The position numbers and the translations under genes are program-made. This document shows, one piece after another, positions 1 through 6,508 of a stretch of 17,989 bases of DNA. Each line of letters begins with the position of its first letter. Position 1 is the stretch's first letter. The stretch comes from Bacteroidales bacterium (GTDB lineage Bacteria; Bacteroidota; Bacteroidia; Bacteroidales; NBLH01), in the NCBI GenBank assembly GCA_029210905.1, contig JARGGF010000009.1:1-17989 (forward strand). Direction: 5' to 3'. The notes under the pieces are model-generated. The model was not told where the DNA came from. It searched no databases and worked only from the letters and a program-made list of their open reading frames with translations.

Positions 1-155
1 GCCACATAGATTTCTCTATCTGTATTTAAGATTATAGTTTCTTGATAACAGGTATCCTTTTCAATAATTTGTTTTTCTTGACCTGTTAAAACCCAACATA
101 TGTTAAACATGGTAAGCAGTAAAAACAAAATTTTCAAGTTTATAATAATCCGCAT
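1..155 (-). CDS. Partial secreted protein with MG2-like strand (N-terminus only)
   Basis: Only the first 51 codons lie in the window; the gene continues off the left edge. The ATG (153-155) opens a classic export signal: MRIIINLK, then a hydrophobic run (ILFLLLTMF), ending near LTGQ. The mature part begins with a Cys-containing stretch and reaches ILNTDREIYVA at the edge. In large Bacteroidota secreted proteins, a strand of the form LxTDRxIYVAGE opens an alpha-2-macroglobulin-like MG2 domain, and such genes often sit beside TonB-receptor/DUF4249 pairs. The start lies 69 bases downstream of the DUF4249 stop on the same strand, so the gene is probably the last visible member of that operon. The export signal is seen directly. 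The MG2 assignment rests on about 10 residues and family memory. Confidence 0.65.
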   Translation of the reverse strand, partial: MRIIINLKILFLLLTMFNICWVLTGQEKQIIEKDTCYQETIILNTDREIYV

Positions 156-224
156 ATAACTCTATTTATCAGTATATTAAGTTACTAATTTCATTAATCA
201 TACAATAAGACAAATATTAATTGG

Positions 225-1355
225 TTAATCAATCCAAAAATCAGGTCTATTGGTTTTTCCACCTTTCATTCTGCAATCAAAACATCCAATACCGGCCTTG
301 CCTAATCCCCCACTTGCAAATTTCAGATAAACAGGATAGGAAGGATGATCGGAATTAGTCCATCTTACATAAGCTTCGTGTGTTGCTTTACACACATCAA
401 AATAAAAATTTAAATCCGGTTTATCCACGAATATTCTTTTACTTGAAATACCAGCAACAGTAAAATAGCCGAATATAGCTTCATTTGGATCATTTACATT
501 AACAATATTTCCGATTACCTGAAATGGTTGTTTTGTATAAAAGGAACCTGATTCTGCATTTTGCTCCTTAATTTCGTTCCAATATCTATAAGCATCTTCA
601 GAGATGGAATATTGATTAACCAGGAGACTATATTTTATATATAGTTTTTTTGATTCTGTATCTACATAAATTAATGGGAAATTTAAAATTTGAGGTTCCG
701 AGATATTTTTTGCTGAACTGGTGAAAATTTGAAACATTTTATCTGTTTTCCAACATGTCTTAATCAATTCCTGATATTCGTATGATGGTTCGTATATACT
801 GTCCTTATTTACAAATACCATTTCAAGCGGATATTCATCTGCTTCATACTTATAAGTTTCATTTAATGTCCATAGAAAATGTTTGCTGTTTTCTTTTACA
901 TTCTTAGTATCTACATAAAACTGAAGACCTTCAAGCCCACCTCTATATTCAACTTTTGGATAGACTGAGTCTATTGTAACAGGTTCGCGTAATTCCTCAA
1001 AAGGAGATTGATAAATTTTCCCCTCAGTTTCAATAAGGATACTATACCTTCTTCCTACTATTCCTTGTATTCCCGGAAAATTTGTAGAATATACACCGGG
1101 CTCAGTCTCTGTCAATGTTTCATCGTTGCCCAAATCATCAGAAATTACTATGCGTGCTCCTGAAACAGGATTAAATTCGGGATCATAAACAGTAGAAGAT
1201 TTTGAAAGCTTAACTATATAGGGGCCGGGCTCATTTGTAATTGTCGCATCCACCACCAGTGTATTTAGATAATCACTTAGCGTTGGACTGTATGGATCGA
1301 TACAGCCATGAAAAACAATACTTATAATAAAAAGCAATTTGAATTTAATTCGCAT
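225..1355 (-). CDS. DUF4249 family outer-membrane lipoprotein
   Basis: 376 residues. The N-terminus is a lipoprotein signal: MRIKFKLLFIISIVFHGC, with the lipobox Cys at residue 18, followed by IDPYSP. The next part (about 25-115) has the DUF4249 pattern: LVVDATITNEPGPYIVKLSKS, then a beta-rich GARIVISDD and a TETEPGVYST segment. The C-terminal third carries AIFGYFTVAG and a Cys-rich end (CFDCRMKGG). DUF4249 proteins are encoded directly after a TonB-dependent receptor and are thought to be surface-exposed partners of it, analogous to SusD but unrelated in fold; their ligand is unknown. Here the ATG overlaps the receptor stop by 11 bases (1345-1355), with a GGGG run four bases before the ATG, which suggests translational coupling. 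The receptor upstream carries a nonsense codon, so this partner may be orphaned. The family call is confident, the substrate unknown. Confidence 0.88.
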   Translation of the reverse strand: MRIKFKLLFIISIVFHGCIDPYSPTLSDYLNTLVVDATITNEPGPYIVKLSKSSTVYDPEFNPVSGARIVISDDLGNDETLTETEPGVYSTNFPGIQGIVGRRYSILIETEGKIYQSPFEELREPVTIDSVYPKVEYRGGLEGLQFYVDTKNVKENSKHFLWTLNETYKYEADEYPLEMVFVNKDSIYEPSYEYQELIKTCWKTDKMFQIFTSSAKNISEPQILNFPLIYVDTESKKLYIKYSLLVNQYSISEDAYRYWNEIKEQNAESGSFYTKQPFQVIGNIVNVNDPNEAIFGYFTVAGISSKRIFVDKPDLNFYFDVCKATHEAYVRWTNSDHPSYPVYLKFASGGLGKAGIGCFDCRMKGGKTNRPDFWID

Positions 1356-3774
1356 AATTCCCCAATTTAAAACTATAGGTTAATGAAACTATTGGCACCC
1401 CAAAAATGGACAATCTATACCCATTTATTTTTCCTTCTTCAGATTTAAAGTAAACAGAATAAGCATTTTTGCGCCCTGTAAGGTTATAAACAGAGAGAAT
1501 CCATGTACTATGAGCAAATTTTTTCGCCATTAGGTTTCCCTCCAATTTTAAAGAGAAATCAATTCTAAAATAATCAGGAATTCGGTATTCGTTTCTTTTC
1601 GAATACATTAGAAGTTCCATATCATCCTGATAAAAAACTCCAACTGGATAAGTAACCGGCCGCCCAGTAGAGTATACAAGATTTGAAGATAAACTAAATC
1701 GACGAGAAAATTTATAGTTGGCTACAACATTAAAAGCGTTTGGTTTATCATAATTTGATGGATAAGATTCACCTTTGTTTATACTTTCTTCCAGATTATT
1801 GCTTTTTACAACTACCTCTGCACGAGAATAAGTGTAATTAATCCAACCATTAAACCTGCCCAATGATTTTTTAATCATTAGTTCTACACCGTAAGTTTTT
1901 AATTTCCCCTGCAAAATATCAATTTCAGGTGTTTCATTTACAACCAAATTTGCACCATTCTTGTATTCTACAATATTATCAACAGTTTTATAATAGGTCT
2001 CAACTGAAAATTCATATTTTCCATATAACACGTTTTTATAAATCCCCAGAGAATATTGACTCCCAAGCATAGGCTTAATATTGTAATCTGCCAGCTTCCA
2101 TTTGTCAGTAGGTGAAACAGCTATAGTATTAGTCAACATAAAAAGATATTGTTTTAATTGGTTATAACTGAGTTTTACTGACAAATCATCGTTAATAATA
2201 TATCTAGCAGCGAATCTAAAATCAGGCGAACTATAACTTTTTACTACCTCATTATTAGCATACTGAATTGTATCAACAATATTTTCATGGGATTTTGGTG
2301 CATCATCAACAAATGTTCTGACCTCTTGTGGGCCTAAATATAAATAATAATTATACCTGGCACCAGCACTTAGAGATAGTTTGGGGGAAATACTCCATTC
2401 ATCAGACAAAAATATTCCTGACTCAATTGCTTTCTCCTGTCCTAACTTTATTGGAGATATAATTGATTCCTCATTTAATGGTAAAAAATTCCCATCATCA
2501 ATCATATACAGTGAAGAATTAAATCCCGCTGTAATGGAATGTTTTGAGTTTGGCCTTAAAGTAAGGACTGATTTAATTTCGCTATGCTTAAGTTCAAAAT
2601 TATCTTTGTAGGAATTAATTTTAAGTTCTGAATTTTCTTCGGTAAAGGCGTATTGACTATAAACAATAGATGTTTGAAGGCTATGACGTTCTTTAATTAA
2701 ATGGTTCCATGACAGAGATGCTCCATTGTTAGCATATTCGTATTTGTTCTGCCCTACTATATTAAACCTGTCAAAGCTATGATAAGAAAACAACTCCAAC
2801 TGATTATTATTATTTATTTCAAATGAAAAATTGGTTACAACATCAGCAAACTGACCATCACTTTTTTTTATATCAGGATCTTTAACTTTTTTCAACAGCC
2901 AATCTGAATAGGTAGATCGAACCCCAATCATATAACTGCTTTTCTCTTTTTTCAGTGGACCTTCAACCATTATCCTTGCCGTAACAGGACTTATACCCCC
3001 ACTTGCAGAAAAATTTTTCTTATTTCCCTGCTTAGTTTTTATGTCAAAGATAGAAGAGAGTCTTCCCCCGTAATTTACCGGGATATTACTTTTATATAGC
3101 GAGAAATATTTAACAGCGTCTGAGTTAAATGCCGAAAAAAATCCAAACAAATGTGATGTATTGTATATTGGTACCTGGTTAATAATGAAAAGGTTTTGAT
3201 CTGTAGGGCTTCCACGCACATTAAAACCTGCGCTTCCTTCGCCAACAGATTGTATTCCTGGGAGTAGCAAACTGACTTTTACAATATCAGCTTCACCCAA
3301 AACCAAAGGGATTTCCTTAACTTCTTTGGCCACCAACTTCTGATAGCCCATTTGATTATTTCTTACAATGTGTTCTTTTTCCGAACTTACAATTATTTCT
3401 TCCAGTGCTACTAATTTTGGTTCAAGTTCTAAATCGTACCTCCCGTCTGATAATACTTCAAGCTTAATATTTTCGGTTTTGCTTTCAAGACTACTTACCA
3501 ATAAAGTATAAATTCCCTTTTTAAGATGAAGAGCATAAAAACCTGAAGCATCAGTAGCAATTGTTTTGCCCGTTTCCTTTATGTGCAATGTACCTCCAAC
3601 TATTGGTGTATCATCAGATCCACTTTTCACATAGCCTGAAACTGTTACTCTTGATTTGTTGTCGTTTGATTTTTGTCCAACAACTATGTGCTTATAAATA
3701 AAAGCATTGTCTGTCTTCAGATAACTGTTTTTATAATCTAAGTCATCCTTATGTTCGGCTTCAGCGACATTAAC
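1345..3774 (-). CDS. C-terminal fragment: regulatory domain, plug and barrel of the receptor
   Basis: 809 sense codons follow the internal TAA. The first usable start inside is GTG at 3630, giving 761 residues without a signal peptide. Seen in order: a carboxypeptidase-D regulatory-like domain (VTVSGYV, then TIATDASGFYALHLKKGIYTL, ending near LEEIIVSSE); a plug with LLLPGIQSVGEGSAGFNVRG, QNLFIINQVPIYN and VNYGGRLSSIFDIKTK; then a long run of alternating beta strands with aromatic girdles to the C-terminal SLTYSFKLGNYAN. This is the usual anatomy of a Bacteroidota TonB-dependent receptor. The reading frame is undecayed for more than 2.4 kb after the stop, which argues for a very recent lesion or for continued expression. 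Confidence 0.8.
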   Translation of the reverse strand, partial: VNVAEAEHKDDLDYKNSYLKTDNAFIYKHIVVGQKSNDNKSRVTVSGYVKSGSDDTPIVGGTLHIKETGKTIATDASGFYALHLKKGIYTLLVSSLESKTENIKLEVLSDGRYDLELEPKLVALEEIIVSSEKEHIVRNNQMGYQKLVAKEVKEIPLVLGEADIVKVSLLLPGIQSVGEGSAGFNVRGSPTDQNLFIINQVPIYNTSHLFGFFSAFNSDAVKYFSLYKSNIPVNYGGRLSSIFDIKTKQGNKKNFSASGGISPVTARIMVEGPLKKEKSSYMIGVRSTYSDWLLKKVKDPDIKKSDGQFADVVTNFSFEINNNNQLELFSYHSFDRFNIVGQNKYEYANNGASLSWNHLIKERHSLQTSIVYSQYAFTEENSELKINSYKDNFELKHSEIKSVLTLRPNSKHSITAGFNSSLYMIDDGNFLPLNEESIISPIKLGQEKAIESGIFLSDEWSISPKLSLSAGARYNYYLYLGPQEVRTFVDDAPKSHENIVDTIQYANNEVVKSYSSPDFRFAARYIINDDLSVKLSYNQLKQYLFMLTNTIAVSPTDKWKLADYNIKPMLGSQYSLGIYKNVLYGKYEFSVETYYKTVDNIVEYKNGANLVVNETPEIDILQGKLKTYGVELMIKKSLGRFNGWINYTYSRAEVVVKSNNLEESINKGESYPSNYDKPNAFNVVANYKFSRRFSLSSNLVYSTGRPVTYPVGVFYQDDMELLMYSKRNEYRIPDYFRIDFSLKLEGNLMAKKFAHSTWILSVYNLTGRKNAYSVYFKSEEGKINGYRLSIFGVPIVSLTYSFKLGNYAN

Positions 3775-4143
3775 TTACGATTCTCCCAAGTAGAAACTTT
3801 CAGGAATATTACTTAAAAATGCGGTATTGTTTGTAACAATAATATTTCCATTATTACCAATAAAGGCTTTAAAATGATAAGGTTTCAGTATCGTATTTAG
3901 CAACTCGGAAAAGCTAGTAGTTCTTTCCGGAATTAGAACCTGAAAATTTGAAAGGCTATCCTGATCATAGAAAAAACGAACTGGATAATTGGTTTCGACT
4001 TTATTAACAAAATCGTTCCATTTAATATTACTATAGCTTTCGTCTAATCTAAACTCCTCTTTTTGAGCATTTAACACATAGGGGAAAGACAAAAAAACAC
4101 TTAAGATTAGCGTACTTTTAATTAGTTTTAGTCGAGATCTCAT
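3775..4143 (-). CDS. N-terminal fragment: signal peptide and STN domain of the receptor
   Basis: 122 residues, ending at the in-frame TAA. Residues 1-26 are a Sec signal (basic MRSRLKLIK, hydrophobic STLILSVFLSF, cleavage near LNA-Q). Residues about 31-108 look like an STN (secretin/TonB short N-terminal) domain: NIKWNDFVNKVE, VRFFYDQDSL, SFSELLNTILKPYHF and a closing strand GNIIVTNN. In complete receptors STN is a periplasmic signalling or docking domain ahead of the plug. Its gene start overlaps the end of the preceding gene by 26 bases. If the stop is real, this fragment would be exported as a free periplasmic STN domain, with the tail SNIPESFYLGES. Confidence 0.75.
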   Translation of the reverse strand: MRSRLKLIKSTLILSVFLSFPYVLNAQKEEFRLDESYSNIKWNDFVNKVETNYPVRFFYDQDSLSNFQVLIPERTTSFSELLNTILKPYHFKAFIGNNGNIIVTNNTAFLSNIPESFYLGES

Positions 4144-4864
4144 CGCAAAAGTTCATCAATTTTATTAATTCAGGGTTACTTGATTTTTTATACTTTGTTC
4201 TGTTTTTTCTAATAAATCTTCTTATTTGTTTCTTATTCTCACTATAGAATTTAAGTAGCTCTTTCTTAGAGTTTACTTTTACCAATATATCTTGCGTGTA
4301 AATAAAAAGTGTAAAATGCGTTGGTGAAAATTTTCCAAAAGGATTTCGGTTATCAAAAGAATCTACGAATCGTTTCTTATATTTTTTTAAAAGCATATTT
4401 TTCCCGGCATATATCTTTTCATAATAACCAGTATTTTCACTTTTTTTACTAAAACATTGCAGGTTAACAAAAAGATGGTTGGCCAGGTAAAAAGAATCTA
4501 TAAAGCTCGTGTTTAAAACTATTTCAAGTTCGAAATAATTCTTTTGTACCTTTTTTAAAATAAGTTGATCCAGATTAATGTCATAAAATAAATTAACATT
4601 TTTATAGGACTGCCCTTTAATAAACAACTCTTCACCCAATGTGCGCTCCCACTCAAAAAATGGGTTTCCGTTTGCACGGATATTTTCAGCGCGGTATTTT
4701 ACACCATTAATCAGCAAATCGTCAAAGCCGAATTTATCTTCAGTTATAGAAGCAATTGTTTGCTTTTTCAAGCTGACTATATGACTTTCACTTTGCCCAT
4801 ATAATAATGGACCAATAGTAAAACAAAGGCAAAGAGAAAATAAATATCCTCTAAGACTAAACAT
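4118..4864 (-). CDS. Uncharacterised secreted protein ahead of the TonB receptor
   Basis: 248 residues with a signal peptide (MFSLRGYLFSLCLCFTIGPLLYGQS, cleavage near YGQ). The mature protein has a beta-rich N-terminal half with the conserved-looking stretch GNPFFEW, then LFIKGQSYKNVNLFYDINLDQLIL. The middle contains GYYEKIYAGKNMLLKKYKK. The C-terminal quarter is a basic helical tail (KELLKFYSENKKQIRRFIRKNRTKYKK). I recall many unnamed Bacteroidota proteins with this plan (an FYDIxxDxLxL strand, then a YYExLYxGK motif, then a KKxI-rich tail), but I cannot name a family with certainty. It is the promoter-proximal gene of the receptor operon and overlaps the receptor start by 26 bases, so a role in the same envelope system is likely. 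No catalytic motif is visible. Confidence 0.7.
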   Translation of the reverse strand: MFSLRGYLFSLCLCFTIGPLLYGQSESHIVSLKKQTIASITEDKFGFDDLLINGVKYRAENIRANGNPFFEWERTLGEELFIKGQSYKNVNLFYDINLDQLILKKVQKNYFELEIVLNTSFIDSFYLANHLFVNLQCFSKKSENTGYYEKIYAGKNMLLKKYKKRFVDSFDNRNPFGKFSPTHFTLFIYTQDILVKVNSKKELLKFYSENKKQIRRFIRKNRTKYKKSSNPELIKLMNFCDEISTKTN

Positions 4865-5221
4865 GGTTATGATAATTTTAAAATAAGTTACCGATCTTGG
4901 GTGTTAAACCCTAAATATACATTTGAAAAAAACCTGTCCCCACAAGATTATTATCTAAAATTACCGAGTCTGCTCAAATAATTCTGATAAACTATTTTCT
5001 AAATGTTTACTATATATTTGCAGCATTAAACCCAAACAACATGCGTTGTAAAAATGAACACTACTGAAATATGTCTGTAAAGATATAAATTGATCTCATA
5101 ATATCTATAGGTTTTGTGAAAAAAGATTCGAGCTAATTATGTTTTTTAATAGCTTTGTACATAAATTGAAACTAAATAAACATACTTATTCCAATATTAA
5201 TAATTTATTAAATCAATTGTT
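4865..5221. other. 357-base divergent intergenic region
   Basis: It separates the minus-strand receptor operon from hutI on the plus strand. No coding frame is convincing here. It should hold both promoters. For the minus operon the best box I see is TATATTTA (4919 to 4912, one mismatch to TAnnTTTG) with a TTG 23 bases upstream, which is weak. A short GGGT/ACCC inverted repeat lies at about 4899-4911. A second plus-strand TATATTTG sits at 5013-5020 without a good -33 partner. Confidence 0.5.
5127..5157 (+). promoter_or_regulatory. Candidate hutI promoter (Bacteroidota type)
   Basis: TAGCTTTG at 5150-5157 matches the Bacteroidota -7 consensus TAnnTTTG exactly. TTCG at 5127-5130 is one base off the -33 TTTG, with a 19-base spacer. 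Transcription would begin near 5164, leaving about 58 bases of leader before the ATG at 5222. It was recognised by motif only. Confidence 0.4.
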
Positions 5222-6469
5222 ATGCAAACCCTTATCAAAAACATAAAAAAACTTGTCCAAATTGAAAACGATATCAAACTGTTGGTTTCTGGTAAGGAAA
5301 TGTCAGTCGTCGAATCTATTGAAAATGCCTACCTCCTTATTGAAGACGATAAAATTGTTGATTTTGGGGTGATGAGGGATTATAAACCAGCTGGCATTAA
5401 AGACGATAATTTTACAGAAATTGATGCTTCTGACAAAATGGTTTTCCCTTCATTTGTTGACTCTCACACCCATCTTGTATACGCCGGAAGCCGTGAAATT
5501 GAATATATTGACAAAATTAAAGGCCTGAGTTATGAGGAAATTGCTAAAAGAGGTGGAGGTATTCTAAATTCAGCCAGGCGATTACATGATAGTTCGGAAG
5601 AAGAACTATATATACAGGCTCTTGTGAGAATTAATGAGATTATAGGGCAAGGAACCGGTGCTGTTGAGATAAAAAGCGGATATGGTTTAAACACGGCAGG
5701 TGAGATAAAAATGCTACGCGTCATCAAAAAGCTTAAGGAAACTACCCCATTACAAATTAAATCAACATTTTTGGGAGCTCATGCAGTTCCATCAGAATTC
5801 AAAGGAAGGCAAAATGAATATGTTGATTTAATAATAAATGAAATGATACCCTTGGTGGCTTCCGAAGAACTTGCTGATTATATTGATGTTTTCTGTGATA
5901 AAGGTTTTTTTACAGTTGAAGATACTGAGCGTATATTGATGGCCGGCCTAAAATATGGACTAAGACCAAAAATCCATGCTAATGAATTGGCAAACTCTGG
6001 AGGTGTTCAGGTTGGTGTAAAGTATAATGCCCTATCGGTAGATCATCTTGAATATATTGAAGATGATGAAATTAAATGCTTACTGAATTCCGAAACCATG
6101 CCAACCGTACTACCCGGTGCTGCATTTTTTCTTGGGCTTGAATATTCGCCAGCAAGAAAAATGATTGACTCAGGTTTACCTATTGCCATTGCTTCAGATT
6201 TTAACCCAGGCTCCTCCCCTTCTGGTAATATGAAGTTCATGCAATCATTGGGATGTATCAATTATAAACTATTACCGGAAGAAGTAATTAATGCCACTAC
6301 TATAAATACGGCATACGCCATGGGAATCAGTGATACAGTGGGAAGTATTGCCCGTGGGAAAATTGCCAATTTATTTATTACCAAGGAAATACCTACCATT
6401 GAATTTTTTCCTTATGCCTACGGAAGCAACTTAATTGATGTTGTTATTCTAAACGGAAAGGTTCAGTAA
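5222..6469 (+). CDS. hutI: Imidazolonepropionase
   Basis: 415 residues, normal length for HutI. It is an amidohydrolase-superfamily enzyme that hydrolyses 4-imidazolone-5-propanoate to N-formimino-L-glutamate, the third step of histidine degradation, in the cytoplasm. Visible signature residues are the metal-binding pair H82 and H84 in DSHTHLVYAG, a KSGYGL loop (151-156), FLGAHAVP with H187, the metal ligand H252 and acid E255 in KIHANEL, H275 in SVDHLEYI, and the metal ligand D326 in ASDFNPGS. All positions match the HutI pattern, so the enzyme should be active. The ATG at 5222 gives the usual N-terminal length. The gene stands alone: no hutH, hutU, hutG or ftcD homologue lies within the window, and it converges on an unrelated TonB receptor with a 39-base gap. 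The rest of the pathway must be elsewhere. Confidence 0.96.
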   Translation: MQTLIKNIKKLVQIENDIKLLVSGKEMSVVESIENAYLLIEDDKIVDFGVMRDYKPAGIKDDNFTEIDASDKMVFPSFVDSHTHLVYAGSREIEYIDKIKGLSYEEIAKRGGGILNSARRLHDSSEEELYIQALVRINEIIGQGTGAVEIKSGYGLNTAGEIKMLRVIKKLKETTPLQIKSTFLGAHAVPSEFKGRQNEYVDLIINEMIPLVASEELADYIDVFCDKGFFTVEDTERILMAGLKYGLRPKIHANELANSGGVQVGVKYNALSVDHLEYIEDDEIKCLLNSETMPTVLPGAAFFLGLEYSPARKMIDSGLPIAIASDFNPGSSPSGNMKFMQSLGCINYKLLPEEVINATTINTAYAMGISDTVGSIARGKIANLFITKEIPTIEFFPYAYGSNLIDVVILNGKVQ

Positions 6470-6508
6470 TAAATATCAAATTCCGGTTATAATGCTTGGG
6501 TCGTGTAG

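Larger units (their letters stand above)
1345..4143 (-). pseudogene. TonB-dependent receptor split by one in-frame TAA codon
   Basis: Read continuously from the ATG at 4143 to the TAA at 1345, this is one 932-codon frame with a single internal stop, TAA at 3777-3775 (codon 123). I counted the bases: 48 sense codons (144 bases) separate that stop from the GTG at 3630 where the open C-terminal part would begin, so both halves are in the same frame with no indel. The joined product has the normal order for a DUF4249-linked receptor: signal peptide, STN domain, carboxypeptidase-regulatory-like domain, plug, 22-strand barrel. The first strand of the regulatory domain (SRVTVSGYV) lies upstream of the GTG, so the C-terminal frame is not a complete protein by itself and has no export signal. 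No ATG exists between the stop and that GTG. One base change (for example from CAA or GAA) would explain the stop. Alternatives are readthrough, stop reassignment (unlikely, since other genes end in TAA) or a sequencing error. Confidence 0.85.

Noticed and set aside
3631..3774. Frameshift as the cause of the split receptor
   Set aside because: Counting gives exactly 48 codons between the TAA and the GTG in one frame, so it is a pure nonsense codon.
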